Shown one piece after another: positions 42,969 to 53,445 of a stretch of 64,000 bases of DNA. The stretch's first letter is position 1. Each line of letters starts with the position of its first letter. A program made the translations under genes and the position numbers. Source of the DNA: Amorphophallus konjac (Eukaryota > Streptophyta > Magnoliopsida > Alismatales > Araceae); contig CM040118.1 of the NCBI GenBank assembly GCA_022559845.1, positions 238,003,224-238,067,223 on the forward strand, given 5' to 3'. The notes under the pieces are model-generated. The model made no database searches. It worked only from the letters and a program-made list of their open reading frames with translations, and had not been told where the DNA came from.

Positions 42969-43600
42969 CGGACCCCTCCCTTGAAGGGAGGGGGGCTTCA
43001 GATCCGACAGGGGAAGGAGAGACTCTGTCGGATTCCTAACCCGTGGGTCTTTTGCAGGGGGAGGTTCTGCCGGCTTCTCGGGTGCCCGCGCTCGCGAGAG
43101 GAAGGCTAGCTCCATCCGTTCTGCTTCCACGTTGTCCCCACGCTGCCGAAGCTCCACCGGATCCCGCCATCGGCACCTTCAATAAGCCATTCTCTCCCCT
43201 TCTCTTTTGTCATTTCTATCGCATGTATCATCCCGTCATCCGTCATCTCCTTTCATAAGTGATATCCGTTTTTATGCACGTTTGCACGATCCCCTATTCA
43301 TCATAGCATTTTCCTCCTACTCATGTCCGAGAGGGGTTTAAAAATAACACCAACCAGGTGTGTGTCTTATCACGATTTCATTATTCTTCATCAAGGGACT
43401 AATACTACACTGCCATCTTTTCTGATCCACCTATTATTTTTCTGTTTCTTCTTTTACAAGGGTAACCAAGGAAAGCCTCCTCCATCGGCCGGCCGAAGGG
43501 AGTGGAAGAAGCAACCCGCCATCTCCCGCTTTTGAGGTAGGCGCGATCACTTTCTTTATTTTGGGGTCTCCGACCCTTGACGATCATATCATATTATCGA

Positions 43601-44060
43601 GGCCGCAGAGAGTCATTTCCCGCAATGGCCATTTAAATTTCCGTCACTTATATTCTGTGCTGTTCTTATATCTGCCATATTCTCGAGGCCGCAGAGAGTC
43701 ATTTCCCGCAATGACCGTTTAAATTTTCGTCACTTATATTCTGTGCTGTTCTTATATCTGCTATATTTTCAAGGCCGCGGCGAGTCATTTCCTACAATAG
43801 CTATTTAAATTTCTATCACTAATATTCTGTGTTATTCTTATATCTGTTATATTCTCGAGGCCACGACGAGTCATTTCCCTCAATGGCCGTTTGAGTTTCT
43901 GTCACTTACATTTTGTGCTTCTCATATCTACTCATATTCTCGAGGCCGCGGCGAGTCATTTCCCGTAATGGCCGTTTAAATTTCTGTCACTTAAATTCTG
44001 CACTTTTCCCATCCCCCAAGGTCGCGGAGAGTCATTTCCCGCTATGGCCGTTTAATCCTC
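43601..44060. repeat. 86-bp tandem array, six copies
   Basis: Units begin GGCCGCRGMGAGTCATTTCC at 43601, 43687, 43773, 43859, 43944 and 44020, with periods of 86, 86, 86, 85 and 76. Each carries CAATGGCCRTTTAAATTT and, except the last, CACTTATATTCTGTGCT or a close variant. Adjacent units are about 90% alike, the outer right one least. Confidence 0.9.
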
Positions 44061-44880
44061 ATATCTTGTTACGCTACAACTATTCCGCACGCCCCGCCGG
44101 AGCAATCTCCTGTGGTGGTCTCTCTCCTCTTCTCTCTTCTTTCTATGTTGTAGCAAAACGAGCCCCCCCGCGCTCCGCTTCGCCTCCTCCGGCATTCCGC
44201 GTGACGTCACTCACGATCACGGTGGGACCTCTTTCGCTTTCCCTTGGTGACTCTTGCAACTTCGGCACCGCCTGTGCCTCTCCACCTTTGCGCCCTCGTG
44301 CGCTCCAGTTGTGCTCATAGTAGCACTTTCAGTTCTTATCCTTCGTGCACCTCGTGCACTTCGCCCCTAGTCCCTTGTGATTCATTGGGTGTTGATTATA
44401 TCTTTGTTATCTCTGTTGTTTTCTTATGTTCTGTATATCTGTTCAGCACTTCATTGCATGCATCCACCCCTTTTCTAATTTTTTTTTCATTTTTTTTCTA
44501 AGGATCACCCTCTCTCGGTGAAGGAAGGACTCTCCGTTCAAGAATTCCTCTCGACGGATGAGAATCTCCTCCACCAGGACCTCCGTAAGTCCCCGACAGC
44601 GAAGGATTCCCTCCTCGTTCATTGGGCTAGTTGTACCATTGAAGTTCCCCGGAGTTAGTCGACCCATTCATGGTGAGACGAGAGACCCTAGTTGACACGG
44701 CGGTAAAACAAAAACTAACTAGGGTCCTTATTTTTGTGTGAACTTTAGATCTGGTTAAAAACACAAAAAAATTATCAAAAATCAAAACAAAAAATAGGGG
44801 CGTAAAGGCATTCACTTGTTTGATAATCTTTGCTATCTGCTTGTTGGTGTATTTTTTTACGTTCCGGAAAAACTTTGAGC

Positions 44881-45330
44881 ATGGCTCACGAGTATTTTGA
44901 AGAGAACCACCCTGGTCGTGGTCAGTCAGTCGAGCCGCGAGTCCATGCTATGGACTCGGGTCCTTCTTATGAGCCCTCACGTGAGGTGCAGGTTACCGTA
45001 GGGGACACATCCCCACCACAGGACATCTCCTCTTTGCTAGGTGTCCTCGCCAACACGGAGCTTACCTCTGAGCAGCTCTGGGCCTTCCAGGCCATTCTGA
45101 AAGGGAAATCTATTTCCCCCGCCCCCCAGGAGTCAACTACAGCCATCGCACCCCTCCAAGAGTCGGTGCAGGCCATTCCATCTCCTTCACTGGCGCAAGC
45201 CATCCAGTCTCCCTCGCTTCAAGGGCAGGCGAGCCAACAACCACTGATGGAGGCATCACCCACGACTCCCTCTGGCTCGGGTCATCTTCACACCCCGGTG
45301 TCATTTGAGCTCGGGCTTCACACTATGTAG
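44881..45330 (+). CDS. Unassigned ORF, possible Gag N-terminal part
   Basis: From the ATG at 44881 (MAHEYFEENHPGRGQSVEPR) to a TAG at 45328, 149 codons without a stop. It is rich in Ser, Pro, Gln and Ala, and has an internal repeat-like stretch: PLQESVQAIPSPSLAQAIQS and PSLQGQASQQPL. No known domain, no transmembrane segment and no zinc knuckle. It follows block F as a gag would follow its leader, and LTR2 begins at once after its stop. It may be the start of a gag truncated by LTR2, or the only ORF of a non-autonomous element. An upstream in-frame ATG at 44830 seems less likely. Confidence 0.4.
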   Translation: MAHEYFEENHPGRGQSVEPRVHAMDSGPSYEPSREVQVTVGDTSPPQDISSLLGVLANTELTSEQLWAFQAILKGKSISPAPQESTTAIAPLQESVQAIPSPSLAQAIQSPSLQGQASQQPLMEASPTTPSGSGHLHTPVSFELGLHTM

Positions 45331-47160
45331 GCCCATTTATCCATTTTGTACTTTTTACTCGAGTCATTTGATGTATTTTCAACTTTATTTGAGTCATGTC
45401 CCTAGGTCTTAGTTTATTTCCCTAAGTTTAAGTGTCATTAGGTTAGCTATTGGGCCCAATTCTGTGGGCTTGGCCCCAGGGCGCCCCTACCCCTTACTTA
45501 TTTGTCTTTGTTACATGAGTCAGGGACTTTTCGTAAAATGTGGGTTGCCTATATATAGGACCCCATTCCCCCCATTTTAAACTAATGAAAGAATGCCATT
45601 TGAGAATTCAAATTTTATGAGTGCTTATGGAGTGAATCTATTTTTAGGTGAGAAGCCCTAGGGGAGAGAATCCCCACCCACCCCCCTCTCTCTCTATCTC
45701 TCTCTCCTACAAGGGAGGGCTGCGCCCTACCCTCTCTCTCATCCACTTTACCTGCCACCTCAGCCCCCATTCCCTTCCCTAGGAGCATTCATTACCCCTC
45801 CACTAAATCCCCAACAAATCTTGCCCTTCCCTAGAGGATCTTTGGCCATTCCAACACAATCTCCCACTCCCCAACACAATCTCTTCCCTTCCCCACACAA
45901 TCTCCCACCCCCCAAGGACAATTTGAATTTGAAATCTCCCTCCATTTTCCAGCCCAAGAGCGCCCCAAGCCCCCCTCCAATAGGTCTGGTCGCCCCTCCC
46001 CTTCCCTCCACTCCCATTCCATCTAGAGCATCCTCCATCCTCCTCCACCCTTCCCTCTCCACCCACCTTGTGAAGAACCAGCAGAACCCTGCGCCCTTCC
46101 CCTCTTTCTCCACCTCCATACTACCCCTAGCCTCCCTCTATATCTCCCCCACACTTACCCCCACCATTCATCATCTCCCCTTCACCATTCACTTCTTCTT
46201 TATCTCCTTTCGTGGCCATTTGGGATCTACATCGGCGAACCAGTTCTCAGCTGAAGACCTGCAGAAGATCAGCAACTTGCAGAGAGGACCACGGCTTCCT
46301 CTGGACATTCCTAAAGGCTCAAGAGGCACCGTTGGAATCGTCTCCCAGTCGACTTCGCAACGGCGGTGGTCTCATCACATTCTGAGTTTGGGGCCGTCCT
46401 GAGTAGTCGATTTTCCCCGACTGCGCATCTCCTCCCTGAAGAGTAACCTAAAGCTGACTCCTCAAGCTACCATGACCACTCTCTTGAAGATCTGGAGGTG
46501 AGGCTTGGCCGGGAGCTTCTTCGACAAGTCTACTTCCAGAATCAAGAAGCGGAGCTCTGTTTGGCACCCTTAATTAAAAGTTCTCATTTTCTTCCTCCTG
46601 GTGCGCGGTTCTGCTTCCTATCAGTCTGCTCCGACCCCCCCTCATTGTCCGAGTTCTACCAGTCTACTCCGAAAACATTTGGCATTCCCGTTGGTCTTGT
46701 TTCGAAGAGGACTCATCGAAGGTTCTGACGACTTTGGCGGCACCTGATTCTGAGCTCTGTAGCGCTCGTGGCAACCTCTTCTCCTTGCTGTTGTGAACCT
46801 GAAGCAGTCAGAACTGCAGGCCTGCCTCCCTGTTTGAGCCTCTGCCCGACCAGCACCGGCGACCAAAGAAATCAGAAAAATTCTGACGTCATCCTGATCT
46901 AGCTACGAAGAATTTCCAACTAGTTTAGTCATCAACAAAAATCTTGAGTGGCCTCAGCGTCAAGATAACCAACTGCCTGTCCTGAAGCACAGAGAGTGGT
47001 CAGAATCGGCATCAGTTCCCTTTCTTTGCTTCTAGCTCGATTTTCCCCCTCTTGCTTGGCCGGCTGAAGGCCCCTCCCTGTGTGGAGGTAGTTTTGGATG
47101 TATTAACAGTTAACCCCCACCCCAAGATCCCCCTCCTACGAGAGGCATAGTATTGTAAGT
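45331..47160 (+). repeat. LTR2, 5' LTR of element D
   Basis: Begins around TGTAGGCCC at 45326-45334. TATA box CTATATATAGG at 45550-45560, then ACTAATGAAAGAATGCCATT as in LTR0, a CT-rich simple-sequence tract (45675-45740), and pyrimidine-rich DNA to 46200. The long open frames at 45760-46402 lie in this C-rich tract on both strands and have no domain. The end is placed near 47160, before the GC-rich leader. No partner LTR is visible. Confidence 0.55.
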
Positions 47161-47613
47161 GTTTAAACAGGGCAAGCTACCCCGGCGCAGCGTGTGGGGA
47201 ACCCATGCTTCCCCGCTCGCCCACGTCTCCGAGTGGGACCGGTTTCTTTAAACCGGTCGAGTAAGTGCTTCAACCTAGCTCTAATTTCGTACTTGTTCTT
47301 TCAATATTAGTTCATAGCTCCGCTGGCCGTGAGAGTGAGTGCCCGGTCCCTCAAGTCCCGTAGCTTTGAGTGATCACCGTGGGAAAGAGTGTAACCGGTG
47401 CCCTCAGCACTTCGTCGGCCCCATTGAATTGGGCCTCCATACCCTTGGGAGCAAACCTTGGCCTTGTTGGCCCTCTACCAGCAAGGGCCCAGCCCTCACA
47501 TCCTCCACTTGGCATCGCCAAGTTACCCCGGGTTTGGGTGAGAGTCGGGTGAGTGGCCGCCATAATCTGTCCGTCTTGAATGCAAATTGTGCTTGCTTGT
47601 TAAGTCCTAGGTT
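47161..47613 (+). other. Leader of element D
   Basis: GC-rich non-coding DNA. GGACCGGTTTCTTTAAACCGG at 47237 contains an inverted repeat, followed by TCGAGTAAGTGC (47257), which resembles a splice donor. No PBS was recognised with confidence. Confidence 0.4.
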
Positions 47614-49130
47614 GTGTCACATCAACCACCCTCGTTCCAATTCCCTTCACAATCTCAAACCCTTGTCGTTCTTCATACACCGCTCCAGCCAGGGCCAACT
47701 GCTGGCTGCCCGGCAGTTCCCTCCCATTCGGGGTTTCCTCCTCAAGTCTCCGGGAGACATTTTCCTCCCCAGTGGCAGGTGCCACCTTCACCTCCCGAGG
47801 AGCTTGCCCAATCGCTCCTCAATAGGTTCAATAGAATGGACGAACAATTTCAAAATTTAAAGAAAATGGTGGACGTGAAATCCACCCCGGAGGTTGCTTT
47901 GCCAATCCTTCCGGTGATCCATCTTCCTCCCTCCGAAATGCCTACGTACCGCAGGTACAATGGCACTGGTAACCCCTTTATTCACCTCAAGGACTTCATG
48001 TATGAATCCTCCTATTAACAAAATGACCAGAGATCCCTGGCATACCACTTTCGGAGATCATTGGATGGTCTAGCGCTAGAGTGGTTCTATTCTTTGGAGC
48101 CCGGCGAGGCCGAGAACTTTGATACGGTGCAAAGAAGATTCTTGCAAAAGTATCGGGATAGGGTCGGTCCCTCTCTTTCCATTACCGACCTAGTGATCGA
48201 GAAAATGAAGCCCGACGAAGATTTTGTCCGCTATGCCGACAGATGGAGGTCTCTGGCAGAAAGGATAAGAGATACCCTCTCAGAACCTGAACAAGTAAAG
48301 ATGATTGTGCTCAATGCAACCCCACAGTTCAGGCACGTCCTGGCCATGAACAAGCTTACCACAATGGAAGAGCTCTATGAAAGGGCCCGGTATATCTAGA
48401 CCCAGTTAAAAGACTCCCCCATTATGCACATGTTTGGGCCGCCGAAGCCCAAGGTGGTCAGAAAGACAGGCACTGGTAGAGTGATAGAAGGGGTTGTAAC
48501 AAATGAGCAGGTGAGTGCAGTCAACAACGCCAACTATGCACTCAACCCAAGGCCTCCACAAATGCCCCGACTTCCCCTCCAACAAGGTCCTTTCCCCTCT
48601 CATTCTCTACCCCAAAACGATCCACCCCAGAACAATATGCCTCAACCACTTCAACCCCAGCAACAACCACGACCCCAGCAACAACAACCGCCACCTCAGT
48701 ACCACCAAGTTCCACCCCCAGAGAATTATGGCCCCCCACAGCAACAAAGGAGGCCAATTGGTCCAAAAAGAGCCTATTACCCACTATTGCCAGAAACTTT
48801 GGCAGAAATTTTTAGCGCCCTCATGGCCTCAAACACACTCATCCTACCCAGGGAAAGGCTCGCGTGGCCCCCGAATGTTGATACCTCCAGATACTGCGTC
48901 TATCACAGGCAGCCAGGACACACAGTAGAGAACTGCTTTCAGTTTAAAGATTACATTTACGATATTAATGATGAAGGCGGAATTGACTAGGATGAAATGA
49001 GGCGATACATCGCCACTCTCAAAGCCAGGAGACCTCCTCCTAGGCCAAAGTTCCAGCAACAAAAGTAACTTCAACAGTAGCCACAGCAATAACCACAACA
49101 ACAACAACAGCCTCAGCAGGCACAACAACA
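47614..49130 (+). pseudogene. Gag of element D
   Basis: One frame (47614-48990 and beyond) with three stops (48016, 48397, 48988). The retrotransposon Gag domain reads MPTYRRYNGTGNPFIHLKDF, then DGLALEWFYSLEPGE, FDTVQRRFLQKYRDRVGP, DEDFVRYADRWRSLAERI and KLTTMEELYERARYI. A Gln/Pro-rich stretch covers 48600-48760. The zinc-knuckle-like motif YCVYHRQPGHTVENCFQFKD (about 48894) keeps C-x2-H, H and C, the pattern of Tat Gag. A second Gln-rich tract with CAA/CAG runs (49054-49136) has three TAA/TAG stops that are one base away from Gln codons. Confidence 0.82.
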
Positions 49131-49848
49131 ACAGCCCAACATGGGCATAATCCAGAATCTATTGTCGGAGCACCAACAGCCCAATCACCAGGTAAACCCC
49201 ATCTCCTCCTTCCCGGAAGTCCGGAGAGAGCAGGTGTGGCACCCAGAGAGTACCTCTATTCTTGCTACCGCCAACCCTATCGTCATGCAACCCCATCGCC
49301 TTGCCCGGGTAGCACCTCTCTCTAATCAACTAGCATTACAACCTATAGTACCGCCTTCACCATTCCCACTACCATCACGTTCTCTCATTCGCACCCCCCC
49401 ATTAACTCATCGATGACCTATCAGCCAACACCCTCCACTATGCCCCCAGACCCTCTCATCTTCTCTCACTCCTCCATTTTGCCATCCACCTCTACTGCAT
49501 CTGCCCCTATGCCTTCCAAACATCTTATCATCCGTCAACCATACGTGACCCACCTGTCTCCACCATACCTCCACCAATGCCTTCGAAACTACTCATCACC
49601 CACCATCCATCTCAAAACCATTACCCACCTTAAGCCTTATCCACTTCCACTTTGCCTCCACCTCCACCTTCTAAACCCCTTATCCTTCATAGCCCGTGTG
49701 ATATCCCCTCTACCGCCACCATGCCTCCACCGAACAAACCCCTCATCAGAATCCCTACTCCCATTGTTACTTCGGCTTCATCAACCATTCCTCCACCGCT
49801 ACCCCTCAAACCTTTGTTAAAACCCGTAGCTACCCCCATAGAGGTACA
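49131..49848 (+). repeat. Proline-rich peptide repeats between gag and protease, element D
   Basis: Five units of about 22-29 residues share the pattern T-x-P-P-P-x-P-S-K-P-L-I. Examples are PMPSKHLII (49500), PPPMPSKLLI (49568), PPPPPSKPLI (49653), PPPNKPLIRI (49727) and PPPLPLKPLL (49792). Frame changes occur between units: they lie in frames 3, 2, 2, 2 and 2. The stretch is Pro/Ser/Thr-rich with no other domain. It is a flexible linker in the Gag-Pol of this family. Confidence 0.6.
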
Positions 49849-50840
49849 AAAGTCGCATGTAATGGTGCTCTGGAGTGGAAGGATTTTCCACAGAGTTTTT
49901 CCTTCGAATAGTCAGAACCCCGATCAGGCTCAGTCAAAGAAGGACAATAGAGAACAGCCAGAAAAATCCATCCCTGGAACACAGTATGATTTGTTGAAAC
50001 ACTTGGACAAGATGTCTGCTCGGATCTCCATCCTTGAGCTGCTTCAGAGATCCACATGCCATCAGGCAGCCTTAATGGAATATCTTCAAAAGGTCATGGT
50101 GAATGAGGACCTCCCTGTAGAGAAGATTTCGACCGTTCTGATGCCAACAGACACACAACCGGCTATTGTGTTTCACAACCACGAGCTTGACTCCAAGGAA
50201 GCTCGAAAATATGCATTGTGTGTTTCGATAAAAATCAATGGAGTGTCCATACACCCATGTTTGGTGGACATGGGTGCATCCATAAATGTGATCTCCATGA
50301 GAACCCTTCAGTTATGTGGAGTCGGTGAGGAACAGATAAGACCTTCCTCGATCACAATCACAGCTTATGACAACAGCAAAAGGCCACCACAAGAAATGAT
50401 TATCCTAAAGGTAGAATTAGGCCCTATGTCAGTCCCTGTAGAATTCCATGTCCTCGACATGGATCCCACATTCAAGGCTATACTGGGTCGCCCCTATATC
50501 GAAGTCATGGATGCTGTACCCTCCACCAACCACCAATGCCTAAAGTTCCCATACAATGGGAGGATTATTAAAGTGGTCAGCACGTCTGTCCTTCATACAG
50601 TGGATGATGTTAACATCTCTTTGCCATCTATTTGGCCGTCTCATTGGCCCATATTATCACTACTGGATGTGCATGACCCGTCCCGCATTCTGCTAACACC
50701 AAAGAAGCCACCTTGAGTACCGATGTCACGTCTCCCTTCCCATTCTAAAGGATGGGAGATAATGAGGAATATCGGCTATCAACAAGGCAAAGGCTTCAAG
50801 GAGTTCTTGAAAGAAGAGAGCGAACCTCCCTTAGGGTTTG
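49849..50840 (+). pseudogene. Protease and G-patch of element D
   Basis: Frame 49652-50716 carries, after the linker, DLLKHLDKMSARISILELLQ, then the retropepsin-like domain: PCLVDMGASINVISMRTLQL with the catalytic Asp codon at 50267, LGPMSVPVEFHVLDMD and FKAILGRPYIEVM. The usual D-T/S-G reads D-M-G, one C-to-T change from D-T-G. After one stop (50714) the same frame reads GWEIMRNIGYQQGKGF (about 50750), a G-patch motif, as known downstream of the protease in some Tat-like and other retroelements. The sequence then breaks into LINE-B. Confidence 0.8.
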
Positions 50841-50855
50841 CATGGCTGCCTAGCC

Positions 50856-52334
50856 ATGGCGGCCCCCCCCTCAGGGGATGGCGAGCTCCCTCCCCATCCC
50901 CCTCCCACTTCGCCAAAGCCTTCCTTCCTTCAAACTCTAGCCCGCGCCCTCTCCCCAACAAAGGTCTCTATAGGTATCAAGCCTCCAGCTTTTACGGATG
51001 ATGGCCATGCTGCGGTCTTCTTCTCCAAACAGGAAGTAATGCAGTCCTACAAGCCTCTTGAGTTCGCAATAATAGCCAGATGCTCCTATGGTAGGCCGTC
51101 GATACCGGAGACCAAGAGCTTTCTTGCCCAACGTCTAAATCTTCAGAAGGATTTCTTGCTCAGTGTGCTTAATCCCCGACACCTCCTGCTACGGTTCTCG
51201 TCGGAAGAAGATTTCTTGAAGGTCCTGCTCCAGAAGAATATATACGTCAAAGGCTTTCTCTTTCGGTTCTTCAGATGGACAGCAGACTTCAACTTCAACA
51301 ATGATCCTTCCATCATGCCGATATGGGTTAGTTTTCCAGCCCTTCCTGTCAATTTTTATGGTGAGGACTTCCTCTGCTCGATAGCAGGCAACCTTGGGAA
51401 GATTCTGCGAATTCATGAATCCACTTTAGCCTGGACTCACACCGCTGAGGCTTACGTTTGTATTGAACTTGATATTGAAAAACCTCTTGTGGAAAACATT
51501 TGGATCGATGGTGGGGGTCCTGGCTTCTGGCAGAGCATCAAATACCACCGCATACCCCACCTATGCTCGGTTTGTCACAAGATTGGCCATGAAACAAAGG
51601 ATTGCGCGAGGAAACAAGGCACTTCAATTGCTAAAACAGATAATCAAAAATAGAGACCTCCTTCTAATGATACTGCAATTGCCAAGCCTACTAAGACTTG
51701 GATTCCTGTGGGCTCGACAAATATCCACCCTGCCACACATAAGCAACAACCTACAGAACAAGTAGCAATTCCGGTTGGTAACTCCTTTCAACTCCTTCAG
51801 CAGCTGGATGAATCCTCAAAGGAGGAGACTGTCCCTCCATTTTTCGAGTTGCACCCCTCCCCCATGGAGAATTATCCTAAGCAAAGGGAGGACCACACCC
51901 AGATACAAGTCGACTCCTCATCTCAGGCGACTCGCACTATGTCCACACAGAAGCATGCTGTTGATCCTGAAATATCCTCTACTCCAATACCCCAGGGCAC
52001 TAATCACCTGACAATCAATAGGTTGGACAAAGGCAAAACTATTATAAATTCCTCCTCCTTCACTACTAGGCCCCCTTCTGATATAAGCTCTGTCCAAATT
52101 GGAAACCAAAGCTACTTGTTGGAGACTGATACCAATTCCAGTATGCAGCAGGAGGCACATCATTTACATGATCCCCAGTGGCAGGATAAAATAACAGAAT
52201 GCAGGAATAACATTGCCTTACAAGCTGAGATTGACAACATCACAGCCTTACATGCTGATAGACCGGGGGTCTTAACCAGAGGTATGAAGAGGATTGGATC
52301 TGAAGGCAAGATCCAATCCAAAACCCTTCTATAA
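50856..52334 (+). pseudogene. L1-type ORF1 (DUF4283-like plus zinc knuckle), LINE-B
   Basis: ATG at 50856 starts MAAPPSGDGELPPHPPP, a typical plant ORF1 beginning. An in-frame ATG 18 bp upstream is less likely. The DUF4283-like domain spans EFAIIARCSYGRPSIPETKS through NPRHLLLRFSSEEDFLK to WIDGGGPGFWQSIKYHRIPH. The CCHC-type knuckle CSVCHKIGHETKDC is intact (about 51560-51605). A single in-frame TAG at 51651 interrupts the otherwise open frame. The part after it (to TAA at 52332-52334) is Ser/Gln/Thr-rich without a domain. ORF1 binds the LINE RNA. Confidence 0.88.
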
Positions 52335-53035
52335 TGTCTTTCCTCATCTGGAACATAAGGGGTATCGGTAATGACCTCTCTGTGGGTCGTGCCAAACTCT
52401 TAATTAAAGAGCACAGAGTTGACTGCATTGCCATTCTTGAACCTAAAATACATAATAGCAATATGGATAGAATCTGCAAAAAGCTAGGTATGGAGAAATG
52501 TATAGCAAATAAAGATGAGCATGCTCACATCTGGATTATGTGGAAAGGACAGGCAGCATGACCAACAAGTCACAATCAAACAGACTTCTAACAATCTGCC
52601 TGAATTCCATGCATCCTTTATTTATGCTAAATGTACTCCAGTGGAAAGGCTTCAGTTATGGGCATCCCTCATTCATGCCAATTCTCAAATCAATGGCCCT
52701 TGGGTAGTGGCTGGAGATTTCAACAGTATCATGGCTGTTGATGAAAAATTGGGGGGCAATATACCTTCACTCAGGTCCATGAATGACTTTAAGGATTGCA
52801 TGAATGATTGTGGCCTCATAGATGCAGGTTTTATGGGCTCCCAATATACATGGCACAATCAGCAAGCTGGCTCCAATGGCATCTGGGCTAGACTTGATAG
52901 AGTCCTCACCAATAACTCTTGGATGCATTCTTTTCCTATTACTGTGGAGCCCCCTGGCCACGTCGGTTTAACCCCATTATGTCCCATCTGTCCCCTGATA
53001 CTCTGTTCTCCTATCAGATTCAGGGCAGGTTCTAG
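52334..53035 (+). pseudogene. L1-type ORF2, endonuclease part only
   Basis: Starts at 52334 with ATG overlapping the ORF1 stop (TAATG). MSFLIWNIRGIGND is the first endonuclease motif, and CIAILEPKIHNS carries the Glu. After a frameshift near 52555 the frame 52515-53330 gives WVVAGDFNSIMAVDEKLGG, then SQYTWHNQQAGSNGIWARLD (RLDR) and ends near 53035. The final S-D-H motif region is damaged by another frame change near 52960. The endonuclease nicks target DNA for target-primed reverse transcription. No RT follows. Confidence 0.87.
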
Positions 53036-53330
53036 GGGGCATTGCATTCAATGCTACCGAGCTCTGTCTCCACATCTGTTCGACAGCGCAGCGGTGAAGG
53101 CATGCATCGACGGTGGAAGCAGTAGAAGATCTCTCGGCAAACCCGCGAATGTCCCGTCCTTGGACGAATGCCAGCGTACTGTGGAAATCAATGGACAACA
53201 CCGCTGCATGTCAATCATGTTCGTCTGGCAAACAAGGGCAAGTGGCGGGAGTTTCTTCCGTTCGAGCAAAGAAAGGGCAACCCGTTCTATAAAAGGCATG
53301 CCCCACTGGAGAAAGAAAAAGAGAGAGTAG

Positions 53331-53445
53331 CTCGAACCCCCGATGGGCTATTGAAAAGAGAGAGAAGCTCGAACCCCCGATGGGCTATTGAAAAGAGAGA
53401 GAAGCCCGAACCCCCGATGGGCTATTAAAAAAAGAAAAGAGAAGC
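53331..53445. repeat. 37-bp tandem repeat
   Basis: The unit starting CTCGAACCCCCGATGGGCTA begins at 53331 and 53368 and again near 53405 (CCCGAACC...), with a partial fourth copy after about 53440. Units are nearly identical, which suggests recent expansion just downstream of the E1 TATA box. Confidence 0.85.

Larger units (their letters stand above)
42361..44880 (+). repeat. Unclassified LTR-like block (F) with promoter and arrays
   Basis: Contains an array of GGCGTCCAA / TTGGACGCCTC words (about 42510-42945), a TATA box TATAAATAG at 42960-42968, a perfect hairpin CCCCTCCCTTGAAGGGAGGG at 42973-42992, an 86-bp tandem array (43601-44060), and GTGAGACGAGAGACCCTAG near 44670 before the ATG of the next ORF. 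The order word array, TATA, tandem array, leader, ORF suggests a 5' LTR plus leader. No second copy is in the window, so this is inference. Short ORFs inside are not convincing. Confidence 0.5.
45331..50850 (+). mobile_element. Tat-like Ty3/gypsy element D (LTR, gag, protease)
   Basis: Plus strand: LTR2, leader, gag, Pro-rich repeats, protease and G-patch in one order, cut by LINE-B at about 50840. RT, RNase H and integrase do not reappear after the LINE, where block E1 starts. Gag and protease differ clearly from copies A, B and C, so this is another family of the same broad lineage. Confidence 0.75.
50840..53035 (+). mobile_element. L1-type LINE, 3'-truncated (LINE-B)
   Basis: Plus-strand LINE inserted just after the G-patch of element D. 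It has a very short 5' UTR, ORF1 (50856-52334) and the endonuclease part of ORF2 (52334 to about 53035). The RT, 3' UTR and poly(A) are missing. LINEs usually lose their 5' end during insertion, so loss of the 3' end implies later deletion or recombination with block E1, which follows. Confidence 0.82.

Noticed and set aside
43601..44060. CRISPR-like regular repeats
   Set aside because: Units are contiguous 86-bp tandem repeats without unique spacers, in plant DNA.
45760..46402. Frames of up to 193 codons on both strands in LTR2
   Set aside because: Low-complexity C-rich DNA downstream of the TATA box. Pro/Ser-rich and Gly-rich peptides arise from composition.
40799..47160. LTR1 and LTR2 as the two ends of one element around block F
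   Set aside because: They share only the general order of features and differ too much. Each is closer in design to LTR0 than expected for one pair.
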